Shown: positions 18,654 through 27,848, counted from the stretch's first letter. The stretch: DNA of 64,000 bases from Comamonas aquatica NBRC 14918 (GCF_000739875.1 NZ_BBJR01000035.1:84714-148713), one strand, 5' to 3'. Notes: a model not told the origin generated them from the letters alone. Numbers and translations: made by a program.

Positions 18654-19952
18654 CTATTTTGCTTGAGAAACAATGGTTTGCTCAATCAGCCGGTCATCCC
18701 CGAGCACGATCATGGCAAAAAGCAGTTCGTCCAGCGAAGCCGCCTGCTGCGTCTTGCGCGCCAGCAAGGGCGTGCAGGCCGGATTGAGGACCACGAAGTC
18801 GGCCTCGCAACCGGGCTGCAGGTTGCCGATCACCCCCTCCAGCCCCAGGGCGCGCGCCGCGCCGGCGGTGTGCTGCCACCACAGCTGGCCGGGCTTGAGG
18901 CTCAGGCCCTGCTTGCTGTGCTGCTCGCGCCCCACCACATAGGCGGCCTGCATGGTGCGGAAGGGCGAAAAGCTCATGCCCCCGCCCACGTCACTGGCCA
19001 GGCCGTACCTGAAACCGGCGGCATCGGCCTGCAAGTAGTCGAAGTAGCCGCTGGACAGGAATAGGTTGCTGGTGGGGCTGATGGCGGCGGCCGTGCCGGT
19101 ATCGCGCAGCAGGGCGCGGTCGGCGGCATCCAGCCAGATGCAGTGGGCGTAAACGGCGCGCTCGCGCATCAGGCCGAAGCCGTGGTAGACGTCCAGGTAG
19201 CTGCGCGCCTGCGGGTACAGCTCGCGCACCCAGCGGATTTCGTCCAGGTTTTCGGAGGCGTGCGAATGCACCCACACGTCCGGGTATTGGGCGGCCAGCG
19301 CGCCCGCGCCGCGCAACTGGGCCTCGCTGCTGGTGGGCGCAAAGCGCGGCGTGATGGCGTAGCCCAGGCGGTCGACGCCGTGCCAGCGCTGGATCAGGGT
19401 GTCGGTGTCGATCAGGCCCTGCTCGGTGTCGTCGCGCACGCCATCGGGGCTGTGGCGGTCCTGCAGCACCTTGCCGGCGATCATGCGCATGCCGCGCTGC
19501 TGCGCGGCCGTCAGGATGGCATCCACCGACGCGGGGTGCGAGGTGGCAAAGGTCAGCGCCGTGGTCACGCCGTTGCGCAGCAGCTCATCGATAAAGAACT
19601 CGGCCACGCCGTCGGCATAGGCCCGGTCGTGGAAGCGCGCCTCGTGCGGGAAGGTGTAGTGCTCCAGCCAGGGCAGCAGGCCGTCGGCCGGCGCACCGAT
19701 CACATCGGTCTGCGGGTAGTGGATGTGCATGTCCACAAAGCCCGGGGCCAGCAGCTTGCCGGGCAGGTGGACCACCTGCGCACCCGGCAGCCCCACGAAC
19801 TGCGCCTGCAGCGCCTGCCAGCTGCCGGCCGCCAGCACCCGCTGCTGCCCATGCGCATCCGGTGCCACGGCCAGCAGGCCGTCGCTGTCGTACAGGGGGC
19901 TGCCGTCATCGGCAAAGCGGAGCAAGGCACTGCGGTAGATCTGGGTGGGCAT
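18654..19952 (-). CDS. guaD: Guanine deaminase
   Basis: Converts guanine to xanthine, feeding the xanthine dehydrogenase encoded 13 kb away. 432-residue amidohydrolase with the metal motif PGFVDMHIHYPQ near residue 65-80. Guanine-deaminase features follow: LPWLEHYTFPHEARF, the HSHASENLDEI segment with zinc histidines, and GLASDVGGGMSFS near the C-terminus. The ATG at 19952 was preferred to an in-frame TTG at 19973. The downstream neighbour is dcd and the upstream neighbour a BMP-type binding protein, all on the minus strand. Confidence 0.93.
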   Translation of the reverse strand: MPTQIYRSALLRFADDGSPLYDSDGLLAVAPDAHGQQRVLAAGSWQALQAQFVGLPGAQVVHLPGKLLAPGFVDMHIHYPQTDVIGAPADGLLPWLEHYTFPHEARFHDRAYADGVAEFFIDELLRNGVTTALTFATSHPASVDAILTAAQQRGMRMIAGKVLQDRHSPDGVRDDTEQGLIDTDTLIQRWHGVDRLGYAITPRFAPTSSEAQLRGAGALAAQYPDVWVHSHASENLDEIRWVRELYPQARSYLDVYHGFGLMRERAVYAHCIWLDAADRALLRDTGTAAAISPTSNLFLSSGYFDYLQADAAGFRYGLASDVGGGMSFSPFRTMQAAYVVGREQHSKQGLSLKPGQLWWQHTAGAARALGLEGVIGNLQPGCEADFVVLNPACTPLLARKTQQAASLDELLFAMIVLGDDRLIEQTIVSQAK

Positions 19953-20148
19953 GGGCACGGAGCGGGGCAACAAACGGGTTCAGGGGCGGTCAGCGCGGGG
20001 CTTCCCAGGAATTCATGCATGAAACATGCCAAACCCTATATGGAAAGCGCGCCAGATGCTCCTTATTTTCAAGCAAACCTGGGGCCCGCGGCATAGGGAT
20101 TTGCCACCCACTGCCGCAGCACGCCCCAGTATGGCAGGCCCGCCGCGT

Positions 20149-21249
20149 TCAGCGCACGCTGCCCTGCACGCCGTCCACCAGCCAGTCCATCTGGCGCAGC
20201 TGGGTGTCGGTCAGCTGCACGCCCTTGGGAATGCGGACCTGGCCCTGGTTGTCCTTCACGTCGGCCTGGAGTGCGGCAAACGGCTGCAGCTTGCCCTGGG
20301 CCATCTGCTGCTGGCGTGCCAGCACCTCGTCGCGCACGGCAGCGGGCAGCTTGGGGCCAAAGGCCTCGACGCGCACCATGCCCTCCTTCACACCGCCCCA
20401 GGTGTCGGCGCTTTTCCAGCGGCCCTCCAGCGCGGCCTTGGCGCGCTGGGTGTAGTAGCCGCCCCACTGATGGGTTACGGCCAGCAACTGGGCGTCCGGC
20501 CCGTCCTTGCGCATGTCGGAGTGGAAGGCGATCGCCATCTTGCCGCGCTCCTGCGCAGCGGCCATCACGGCCGTGGTCGCCACCTGGAAGGACAGCACAT
20601 CGGCGCCCTGGTCCATCAGCGTCATGGCGGCGTCGCGCTCACGCGGTGGGTCGAACCAGGCGTTCAGCCACACCACCTTGACCTGGGCCTTGGGGTTGAC
20701 GCTGCGCATGCCCAGCGTGAAGGCGTTGATGCCCTGCAGCACTTCGGGGATGGGGAAGCCCGCCACAAAGCCGGCCACGCCGGTCTTGCTCATGCGGCCG
20801 GCAGCGATGCCGGACAAATAGCGCCCTTCGTAGTTGCGCGCGTTGCCGGTGGCCACGTTGTCCGCCAGCTTGTAGCCGGTCACGTTCTCGAACTTGACCT
20901 GGGGGAATTCCTTGGCGACCCGCAGCGTCGGGTCCATGTAACCAAAGCTGGTGGTGAAGATCAGCTGGTGGCCGTTGGCCGCCAGGTCGCGGATCACGCG
21001 CTCGGCATCCGGACCTTCGGGCACGTTCGCCACGGCGGTGGACTGCACCTGCGCGCCCAGGGCCTTTTGCATTTCCAGGCGGCCGTTTTCGTGCTGGCGC
21101 GTCCAGCCGGCGTCCAGCACGGGCGTGACGTAGACAAAGGCGGCCTTCAGGGGCGCGGTGCTGGGAGTGGCAGGGGTGGCGGCGGTTTGCGCCAGGGACG
21201 GGGCGATAACGCAGGCGGCCACGAGCGTGGCTGCGAGGTTTTTGTACAT
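20149..21249 (-). CDS. BMP-family ABC transporter substrate-binding protein (copy 1)
   Basis: 366 residues of the BMP/PnrA family (PF02608), which bind nucleosides or purine bases. An N-terminal signal peptide (cleavage near SLAQ-TA, residue 21) lacks a lipobox, unlike the other two copies in this window, so it is predicted to be a soluble periplasmic protein. The family pattern VPEGPDAERVIRDLAANG is shared with the copies at 24192 and 25655. GAGGAA lies four to five bases before the ATG. It stands upstream of guaD, suggesting guanine or guanosine uptake, but no transporter genes are adjacent. Confidence 0.9.
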   Translation of the reverse strand: MYKNLAATLVAACVIAPSLAQTAATPATPSTAPLKAAFVYVTPVLDAGWTRQHENGRLEMQKALGAQVQSTAVANVPEGPDAERVIRDLAANGHQLIFTTSFGYMDPTLRVAKEFPQVKFENVTGYKLADNVATGNARNYEGRYLSGIAAGRMSKTGVAGFVAGFPIPEVLQGINAFTLGMRSVNPKAQVKVVWLNAWFDPPRERDAAMTLMDQGADVLSFQVATTAVMAAAQERGKMAIAFHSDMRKDGPDAQLLAVTHQWGGYYTQRAKAALEGRWKSADTWGGVKEGMVRVEAFGPKLPAAVRDEVLARQQQMAQGKLQPFAALQADVKDNQGQVRIPKGVQLTDTQLRQMDWLVDGVQGSVR

Positions 21250-21442
21250 GGTGTTCCTCTACATGGCTCCAGCAACGATGAATTCACGCACCACTGGAGC
21301 AACGCGGTACGCGAAGGGAGCGGATTCTAGCGCCGATTGCCCGCCCCTGCATGCCGGGGGCTAACCACACTGGCGGCACCCTGGGTGGTCTGGCTACGAT
21401 GGCGGCAAGAACCCTTTTCCCTATTTTCAGGAACCCCTTGCC

Positions 21443-21892
21443 ATGCCCATGTTTGTGGACACCTCCCCCCCCGGCCAGTGCATCTTCTGCAAGATCGTGG
21501 CCGGCGACATCCCGGCCGCCAAGGTCTACGAGGACGCGCTGACCGTGGCCTTCATGGACATCGGCCAGGTCAACCCAGGCCATGTGCTGGTGGCCAGCAA
21601 GCGCCATGCGGTGACGGTGCTGGACCTGACCCCCGAGGAAGCCGCCGCCGTGATGCAGACCGCGCAGCGCGTGGCGGCTGCGGCCCAGACCGCGTTTGCG
21701 CCCGATGGCATCACCCTGTTCCAGGCCAATGGCGCCGCCGGCGGGCAGACGGTGTTCCACTTTCACCTGCATGTGCTGCCGCGCCATGCAGGCGACGGCG
21801 TGGCCCTGGCCTGGCCGCGCAAGGAACCGGGGGCCCAGGTGCTGCAGACCTATGCCGCGCAGTTGCAGGCGGCCCTGCAGGCCACTGCATAA
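21443..21892 (+). CDS. HIT family protein (HinT-like hydrolase)
   Basis: 149 residues. The histidine triad HFHLHVLPRH (about 112-121) and the N-terminal CIFCKIVAGDIPAAKVYED signature are intact. The FCKI Cys pair probably helps bind zinc. It is a nucleoside phosphoramidase or nucleotide hydrolase of the HinT branch. It is the only plus-strand gene within the 18-32 kb minus-strand block and is not obviously part of purine uptake. Confidence 0.9.
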   Translation: MPMFVDTSPPGQCIFCKIVAGDIPAAKVYEDALTVAFMDIGQVNPGHVLVASKRHAVTVLDLTPEEAAAVMQTAQRVAAAAQTAFAPDGITLFQANGAAGGQTVFHFHLHVLPRHAGDGVALAWPRKEPGAQVLQTYAAQLQAALQATA

Positions 21893-21917
21893 GCCATAGC
21901 AGGCTGCGCAGATGAAT

Positions 21918-21953
21918 CAAGGGGTTGAGGTTCTTATGAACCTCAACCCCTTG
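21918..21953. terminator. Long perfect hairpin between the HIT and adenine deaminase genes
   Basis: A perfect 16-base stem (CAAGGGGTTGAGGTTC and its complement) around a TTAT loop, 25 bases after the HIT stop codon. It lacks a long T-run on either side, although TTCTTC follows on the plus strand. Its place between converging genes suggests a shared terminator. Confidence 0.7.
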
Positions 21954-22045
21954 TTCTTCAAGCGCTGTGCGCTATGTTTTCAGCATGGCCTGCGCACCGC
22001 GCTTCCTGCGCCGCCACGGCAGACCAACCCCGATGCCGCGTCGCC

Positions 22046-23110
22046 TCAGGACGCCTGGGCCAGCTGTGCCACGCAGTCGTCCAGCTGCTGCACCCAGGCA
22101 GCCTGCTGGGCCGGGCTGGCAAACGTCGCCTCCAGGCTGTTGCGGGCCAGCTGGTAGGCCTGCACCGCGCCCATGCCGGTGGCGGCAAACAGCTGCAGGT
22201 AGTTGTCGTTCACATAGCCACCAAAGTAGGCTGGATCGTCCGAGTTGACGGTCACGTTCAGCCCCGCCGCCAGCAGGCGTGGCAGGTTGTGGTCGCGCAG
22301 GTCGGGGAAGACGCACAGCTTCTGGTTGGACAGCGGACACACCGTCAGCGGCATGCGCGTGGCGGCCAGGTGGCGCATCAGTTCCGGGTCCTGCTCGGAC
22401 TGCACGCCGTGGTCGATGCGCTCCACCTGCAGGGCGTTGAGCGCGCCCCAGACGTAGGCGGGTGGCCCCTCCTCGCCCGCGTGGGCGACCAGGTGCAGGC
22501 CCAGTGCCTTGCAGCGGGCAAACACGCGCTCAAACTTTTCGGGCGGATTGCCACGCTCCGAGCTGTCCAGGCCGATGCCGATGAAGTGCTCGCGGTACGG
22601 CAGGGCGGCCTCCAGCGTCTCGAAGGCGGCTTCCTCGCTCAGGTGGCGCAGGAAGCTCAGGATCAGCACCGCGCTAATGCCCCAGCGCGCCTCGGCGTCC
22701 TTGCAGGCGCTCGACAGGCCGTGGATCACGGTGGCCATGGGCACGCCGCGCTCGGTGTGGGTCTGGGGGTCGAAGAAGATCTCGGTGCGCACCACGTGGT
22801 CGGCGGCAGCGCGCGCCAGGTAGGCCATGGCCATGTCGTAGAAATCGACCTCCTGCAGCAGCACGCTGGCACCGGCGTAGTAGATGTCCAGAAAGCTCTG
22901 CAGATCGGTGAAGGCATAGGCCGCGCGCAGCGCTTCCACGCTGGCGTAAGGCAATGTCACACCGTTGCGCTGGGCCAGGGCAAAGATCAGCTCGGGCTCC
23001 AGCGAGCCTTCGATGTGCATGTGCAGCTCGGCCTTGGGCATGGTGCACAGCAGCGCGGGCACGTGGGCCGCAGCCATGTGCTGGACGGCGTCGGGAATGG
23101 CATAGCTCAT
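22046..23110 (-). CDS. Adenine deaminase, adenosine-deaminase-like type (COG1816)
   Basis: 354 residues of the adenosine/adenine deaminase family. Metal motif MPKAELHMHIEGSLEPE holds H30 and H32; later AHAGEEGPP carries zinc His and catalytic Glu, and NSDDPAYFGGY the final Asp pair. The AELHMHIEGSLEPE opening and the SDDPAYFGG end are what I know from bacterial and fungal adenine deaminases (adenine to hypoxanthine), rather than true adenosine deaminases. The ATG at 23110 lies two bases after the stop of the Rieske oxygenase gene, so the two are coupled. Substrate choice is inferred. Confidence 0.85.
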   Translation of the reverse strand: MSYAIPDAVQHMAAAHVPALLCTMPKAELHMHIEGSLEPELIFALAQRNGVTLPYASVEALRAAYAFTDLQSFLDIYYAGASVLLQEVDFYDMAMAYLARAAADHVVRTEIFFDPQTHTERGVPMATVIHGLSSACKDAEARWGISAVLILSFLRHLSEEAAFETLEAALPYREHFIGIGLDSSERGNPPEKFERVFARCKALGLHLVAHAGEEGPPAYVWGALNALQVERIDHGVQSEQDPELMRHLAATRMPLTVCPLSNQKLCVFPDLRDHNLPRLLAAGLNVTVNSDDPAYFGGYVNDNYLQLFAATGMGAVQAYQLARNSLEATFASPAQQAAWVQQLDDCVAQLAQAS

Positions 23111-23112
23111 GG

Positions 23113-24108
23113 TCAGCAAACTCCAAAGGTCACGCCGCTGGCCTTGAGGTAGCGGCGGTAGGCGGACGACATGCGGTCGGCCGCCGAATGCAACTCCGCG
23201 CGCGGGTCCAGGGGCAGCGCCTTGGGCTGCTGCGACTCCAGCACCGGCTGGTCCTGCGTGAAGATGGTGTGCTGGAAGGCCTGAAGCTGTTCATCGCTGG
23301 ATTCGAAGTCTGCCACGGCCAGGCGGAACCACACACGGCTGGTGGTGGGGCTCACCGGGCAGATGAAGAGGCCGATCGCCTCGCGCCAGCCGTCCTTGCT
23401 GCTGCCGGCTTCGGGAATCTTGGTCAGCAGCGCGGTAAAGGGCGCGGTGACTTCGTAGGTGTAGTGCACCTCGGCCGGCTTGGTGGAGTGCAGGTTGGAC
23501 ATCGGCTGCACGGCCTTGCAGTTGGTGGCCTTCACGCCGCAGGCAGTGTTCTCGACCTGGTACGGCGCCATCTCGGTCGCATCGCGGCTGCCCAGCCAGC
23601 CCTCGTGCACGAAGCCGAAGTGCGACATGTCCAGGAAGTTCTCGATGATGCGCGGCGCGCTGGCCTGCACGTCGTAGGGCCCGCAGTTCACCTTGCGCAG
23701 GCGCGCGTCGCCCTCGGCCTCGAACACCGGCAGCGGCACCTCGGCCGCCTCCAGTTGCACCCAGATCAGGCCATGGGCTTCCTGCACGCCAAAGGATTTC
23801 ACGCAGTGCTGTGGGGGCGGGGTGAAGGCCGGCACGGCCGGCACCTTGACGCACTGGCCGCTGCTGGCAAACTGCCAGCCGTGGTAGGGGCACTCCAGCT
23901 GGCCGCCCTGGACACGGCCCAGCGACAAGCGCGCACCACGGTGCGGGCAGCGGTCCACAAACGCCTGGGCTGCGCCTTGGGCATCGCGCCACAGCACCAG
24001 GTCTTCATCCAACAGGCGCACGGGCACAGGGGCATCGGTCACGGCATGGGCCAGGGCCACGGGGTGCCATTGGTTTTTTTCCATCATCGGGGTCACATTC
24101 ATCGTCAT
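23113..24108 (-). CDS. Rieske non-heme iron oxygenase, alpha-subunit-like (possible purine hydroxylase)
   Basis: 331 residues. The Rieske [2Fe-2S] motif is CPHRGARL...CPYHGW (Cys54, His56, Cys73, His76). The mononuclear iron segment NFLDMSHFGFVHE gives Asp160, His163 and His168. Size and layout match the single-component-type VanA and HpxD group. HpxD of Klebsiella hydroxylates hypoxanthine; coupling to adenine deaminase, which makes hypoxanthine, points the same way. No reductase (HpxE-like) lies next to it. The start at 24108 is supported by GGAAAG nine bases upstream. Enzyme class is firm; substrate is a hypothesis. Confidence 0.8.
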   Translation of the reverse strand: MTMNVTPMMEKNQWHPVALAHAVTDAPVPVRLLDEDLVLWRDAQGAAQAFVDRCPHRGARLSLGRVQGGQLECPYHGWQFASSGQCVKVPAVPAFTPPPQHCVKSFGVQEAHGLIWVQLEAAEVPLPVFEAEGDARLRKVNCGPYDVQASAPRIIENFLDMSHFGFVHEGWLGSRDATEMAPYQVENTACGVKATNCKAVQPMSNLHSTKPAEVHYTYEVTAPFTALLTKIPEAGSSKDGWREAIGLFICPVSPTTSRVWFRLAVADFESSDEQLQAFQHTIFTQDQPVLESQQPKALPLDPRAELHSAADRMSSAYRRYLKASGVTFGVC

Positions 24109-24131
24109 GGGCGGCATCTTTCCAAAGAAAA

Positions 24132-24151
24132 AGGCTGCCCGTAGGCAGCCT
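24132..24151 (-). terminator. Hairpin with T-run between the BMP lipoprotein and the Rieske gene
   Basis: Stem AGGCAGCC/GGCTGCCT with a four-base loop. On the minus strand it is followed by TTTTCTTT. It sits 40 bases after the stop of the BMP lipoprotein (copy 2) and 23 bases before the Rieske start, leaving almost no room for a promoter after it. It may act as a partial terminator that lowers expression of the downstream pair. Confidence 0.75.
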
Positions 24152-24191
24152 CTGCAATATCCGAGCCTGGTTCAGGCCCGAATGCCAGTCC

Positions 24192-25340
24192 TTACTGACC
24201 AGGCACCTTGCCTTCCACACCCTTGACGTAGAAGTTGATGCCAGACAGGAAAGCGTCGTCGGCTGCAGCGCCCGTGGCCAGGATTTCCTTGCCGTCATTG
24301 CCGGCGATCGGGCCCTTCCAGATCTGGAAGGTGCCCGCCTTCAGGCCGGCCTTGACTTCGTCCACCTTGACCTTGAGTTCGGCAGGCACGTCGGAGGCCA
24401 CGGAGACCAGGTCGATCGCGCCTTCCTTCACGCCCCACCAGCTGCTGCCCGTGGTCCAGCTGCCGTTGATGGCTTCATTGGCGGCCTTGATGTAGTACGG
24501 CGACCAGTCGATGATGGCCGAGCCCAGGTGGGCCTTGGGGCCGTAGGCGGTCATGTCCGAATCCCAGCCGAAGGCGCGCTTGCCCTTTTCCTCGGCCGTC
24601 TTCAGCACGGCGGGCGAATCGGTGTTCTGGAACAGGATGTCGGCACCGCCATTGATCAGGCTGGTGGCGGCTTCGGTTTCCTTGGGTGGGCTGAACCATT
24701 CGTTGACCCAGACCACCTTGGTGGTGATCTTGGGGTTGACCGACTGCGCGCCCAGGGTGAAGGAGTTGATGTTGCGGATCACTTCAGGGATCGGCACCGA
24801 TGCCACCACGCCCAGGGTGTTGGACTTGGTCATGCCACCGGCGATCACTCCGGCCATGTAGGCGCCTTCGTAGGTGCGGCTGTCGTAGGTGCGCACGTTC
24901 TCGGCGGTCTTGTAGCCGGTGGCGTGTTCGAACTTGACGTCCTTGAAGTCGGGGGCGATCTTCTGCAGCGAATCCATGTAGCCGAAGGTGGTGCCGAAGA
25001 TCAGCTTGTTGCCCTGGCTGGCCAGGTCGCGCAGCACGCGCTCGGCGTCGGGGCCTTCGGGCACGCTCTCCACATAGCTGGTCTGAACCTTGTCACCCAA
25101 CGCGTCCTGCATCTTCTTGCGGGCCGTGTCGTGCGCGAAGCTCCAGCCGCCATCCCCCACGGGACCCACGTAGGCGAAAGCGATCTTCAAGGGCTCGGCC
25201 TTAGCAGGCGCTTCGGCCGCAGGGGCTGCCGCAGGTGCGGGAGCGGCTTCTTCTTTCTTGCCGCACGCCGCCAGGGCTGTCACGGTCAGCGCCGACACGG
25301 CGGTCAGTTTGAACAGGGAACGTTTGTTCAGGTCAGTCAT
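24192..25340 (-). CDS. BMP-family ABC transporter lipoprotein (copy 2)
   Basis: 382 residues. The lipobox LAAC ends at Cys26 and is followed by a GKKEEAAP linker rich in Ala and Pro. The mature part is a BMP/PnrA-type purine nucleoside binding domain (VGPVGDGGWSFAHD, VPEGPDAERVLRDLASQG, SVPIPEVIRNINSFTLGAQS). It is very close to copy 3 at 25655-26812, with the same linker and motifs, so the two arose by tandem duplication. It probably serves the permease and ATPase genes encoded upstream. Confidence 0.93.
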   Translation of the reverse strand: MTDLNKRSLFKLTAVSALTVTALAACGKKEEAAPAPAAAPAAEAPAKAEPLKIAFAYVGPVGDGGWSFAHDTARKKMQDALGDKVQTSYVESVPEGPDAERVLRDLASQGNKLIFGTTFGYMDSLQKIAPDFKDVKFEHATGYKTAENVRTYDSRTYEGAYMAGVIAGGMTKSNTLGVVASVPIPEVIRNINSFTLGAQSVNPKITTKVVWVNEWFSPPKETEAATSLINGGADILFQNTDSPAVLKTAEEKGKRAFGWDSDMTAYGPKAHLGSAIIDWSPYYIKAANEAINGSWTTGSSWWGVKEGAIDLVSVASDVPAELKVKVDEVKAGLKAGTFQIWKGPIAGNDGKEILATGAAADDAFLSGINFYVKGVEGKVPGQ

Positions 25341-25654
25341 GAATCGTCCTTATGTAGGGGAGTAGCAAACCACTGCAGCAGCGTCTGCAGCGCACGGCAG
25401 CTTGCCCGCAGGCATGCCTCCGTTTGCTGAGGGCGTGATGGTTGCACAAAACCAGTGCACTTTTTCAAAAGCCCATCACATCCTAATGCCGGTGTGTCGA
25501 AATCCATCCAGCGATCCGGCACGCAGACGGCAAGCGTTGCATTCAGAGCGCACCGCAAGATGCATGCCACCGCCTGTCGCCCACAAAAAAGCCTCCGACA
25601 AACGGAGGCCTGGGTATCTGCTGCACGGCGCAGATCGCCGTGCAGCGGGCAGCT
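25341..25654. other. Spacer between the two BMP lipoprotein genes
   Basis: About 310 bases. The part next to copy 3 holds that gene's terminator (25585-25609). The remainder, 25341-25580, shows no open gene or repeat and probably carries a separate promoter for copy 2. I cannot assign a -35/-10 pair with confidence. Confidence 0.5.
25585..25609 (-). terminator. Terminator after BMP lipoprotein copy 3
   Basis: Stem GCCTCCG/CGGAGGC with a five-base loop. On the minus strand it is followed by six T. It lies about 45 bases after the stop codon of copy 3 and separates it from copy 2. Confidence 0.85.
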
Positions 25655-26812
25655 TTACTTGCCGGTACCGGGCACGGTACCTTCCACGCCATGGACGTAG
25701 AACTTGATGCTGGTGATGAAGGGCATGTCGGCCACTTGGCCATCGGCCAGCAGTTCCTTGCCGGTGTTGTCCTTCAACGGGCCCTTCCAGATCTGGAACG
25801 TGCCGTCCTTCAGACCCTGGCGCACTTCAGCCACCTTGTCCTTGATGTTCTGGGGCACGTCGTCCGAGATCTTGACCAGATCCATCGCGCCTTCCTTCAC
25901 GCCCCACCAGAAGTTCTGGCCGTTCTCCACCTTGCCGTCCAGCGCGTCCTGCACCACCTTGGTGTAGTAAGGCGCCCAGTTGATCACGGCCGAGCCCAGG
26001 TGGGCCTTGGGCGCATAGGCGCTCATGTCGCCGTCCTTGCCGAAAGCGTAGACACCGCGCTCTTCCGCCGTCTTCAGCACGGCGGGCGAGTTGGTGTTCT
26101 GGTACATCACGTCCACGCCGCCGTTGATCAGGCTGGTGGCCGCTTCGGCTTCCTGGGGTGGGCTGAACCAGGAGTTCACCCACACCACCTTGGCCTTGAT
26201 CGAGGGATCGACGCTTTGCGCACCCAGCACAAAGGAGTTGATGTTGCGCACCACTTCAGGAATTGGCACCGACGCGACCACACCGATGGTCTTGGTCTTG
26301 GTCATGCCACCGGCCACGATGCCGGCCATGTAGGCGCCTTCGAAGGTCTTGGCATCGTAGGTGGCGCTGTTGGCCGCCTGCTTGTAGCCCGTGGCGTGCT
26401 GGAAGTTCACGCCGGGCAGCTCGGGGGCCAGCTTCTGCACAAATTCCTGGTAGCCGAAGCTGGTGGCGAACACCAGCTTGGTGCCCTGGGCGGCCATGTC
26501 GCGCATCACACGCTCGGCGTCCGGACCTTCGGCCACGCTTTCCACGAAGCTGGTGACGATCTTGTCGCCAAACTTCTCCTGGATGGCCTTGCGGCCCAGA
26601 TCGTGCTGGAATGTCCAGCCACCGTCGCCAATCGGGCTCACATACACGAAACCAACCTTCAGGGGCTCGGCGTTGGCCGGCGCTGGGGCGGCCGGTGCGG
26701 CGGCAGGAGCTGGTGCAGCTTCTTCCTTCTTGCCACAGGCGGCCAGGGTGGCCACGGAGACAGCAGACAGTGCCACCATCTTCAGCACAGTGCGTTTGTG
26801 CAGTTTGGACAT
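25655..26812 (-). CDS. BMP-family ABC transporter lipoprotein (copy 3)
   Basis: 385 residues from the ATG at 26812, which has GAGGA eight bases upstream. Lipobox LAAC with Cys26, then a GKKEEAAP linker and a BMP/PnrA domain (VSPIGDGGWTFQHD, VAEGPDAERVMRDMAAQG, SVPIPEVVRNINSFVLGAQS). It directly follows the two permease genes and is the most probable main binding protein of this transporter. A longer frame starting at 26899 adds 29 residues that would hide the signal peptide, so it was rejected. Confidence 0.93.
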   Translation of the reverse strand: MSKLHKRTVLKMVALSAVSVATLAACGKKEEAAPAPAAAPAAPAPANAEPLKVGFVYVSPIGDGGWTFQHDLGRKAIQEKFGDKIVTSFVESVAEGPDAERVMRDMAAQGTKLVFATSFGYQEFVQKLAPELPGVNFQHATGYKQAANSATYDAKTFEGAYMAGIVAGGMTKTKTIGVVASVPIPEVVRNINSFVLGAQSVDPSIKAKVVWVNSWFSPPQEAEAATSLINGGVDVMYQNTNSPAVLKTAEERGVYAFGKDGDMSAYAPKAHLGSAVINWAPYYTKVVQDALDGKVENGQNFWWGVKEGAMDLVKISDDVPQNIKDKVAEVRQGLKDGTFQIWKGPLKDNTGKELLADGQVADMPFITSIKFYVHGVEGTVPGTGK

Positions 26813-26924
26813 GGAGTGTTTCCTCGACGTTGATGTAGAAAGCGGGCTGAAACAGCCCGCTGCGCGCTTTGCGTGTCCACTGCCCAGGGCAGCAGACACC
26901 AGCGTCGTTGATGTAAGGCCCTGT

Positions 26925-27848
26925 TTAAGAGCCGGGGTAAAAAGGCTTGCCTAACGAAGCTGGCATGTTCGCACGAATCCATGCCGGATTGCGTGAAATC
27001 AGGACCAGCACCACGATGGTGGCGATGTACGGCAGCATGCTCAGCAGCTGGCTGGCAATGTGCACGCCGGTGGCCTGCAGGTGGAACTGCAGCATGGTCA
27101 CGCCGCCAAACAGGTAGGCGCCCAGCAAAATGCGACCAGGCCTCCACGTGGCAAACGTGGTCAGCGCCAGCGCAATCCAACCGCGGCCGGCCACCATGCC
27201 TTCGACCCACAGCGGGGTGTAGACGGTCGACACATAGGCCCCCGCCAGACCGCACAGCGCGCCGCCCGCCATCACCGCACCCAGGCGGATCATGCGCACG
27301 TTATAGCCCAGGGCGTGGGCCGACTCGGGCGACTCGCCGACCGAGCGCAGCACCAGGCCGGCACGCGTGCGGTACAGGAAATAGACCAGCAGCGCTGCGA
27401 TCACGATGGCGCCGTACACCAGGGGGTGGTGGCGGAACAGCGCGGGCCCCACCACGGGCAGGTCGGCCAGGTAGGGGATGGCGAACTTGGGGGTCTCGGG
27501 CATCTTGGCCTGCACATAGTTCAGGCCTGCAAATGCAGAGAAGCCGCCCCCAAATAGGCTCAGGGCCAGCCCAGTGGCCGACTGGTTGGTGTTCAGCCAG
27601 ATCACCAACACGCCAAAGATGGCCGCCAGCAGGGCACCGGCCCCCATGCCGGCCAGAAAGCCGACCAGCGTACTGCCGGTGTGCACCACGGCGGCAAAGC
27701 CCGCCAGTGCCGCGCACAGCATCATGCCTTCGGCGCCCAGGTTGATCACCCCGGCCTTTTCGTTGATCAGCAGGCCCAGGGCCGCCAGCGCCAGCACGGT
27801 GCCCGCGCTGAGGGTGGAAGCAAACAGCAATGCGTAGGCATCCATCAC
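26925..27848 (-). CDS. ABC transporter permease, BMP/nucleoside type (second permease)
   Basis: 307 residues with about eight to nine helices. It belongs to the branched-chain-type permease superfamily (PF02653). The GLLINEKAGVINLGAEGMML motif near residues 25-45 is typical of the second permease of purine nucleoside ABC systems such as YufQ/NupQ. Its start overlaps the stop of the preceding permease gene by four bases, and BMP copy 3 follows 112 bases downstream. Confidence 0.9.
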   Translation of the reverse strand: MMDAYALLFASTLSAGTVLALAALGLLINEKAGVINLGAEGMMLCAALAGFAAVVHTGSTLVGFLAGMGAGALLAAIFGVLVIWLNTNQSATGLALSLFGGGFSAFAGLNYVQAKMPETPKFAIPYLADLPVVGPALFRHHPLVYGAIVIAALLVYFLYRTRAGLVLRSVGESPESAHALGYNVRMIRLGAVMAGGALCGLAGAYVSTVYTPLWVEGMVAGRGWIALALTTFATWRPGRILLGAYLFGGVTMLQFHLQATGVHIASQLLSMLPYIATIVVLVLISRNPAWIRANMPASLGKPFYPGS

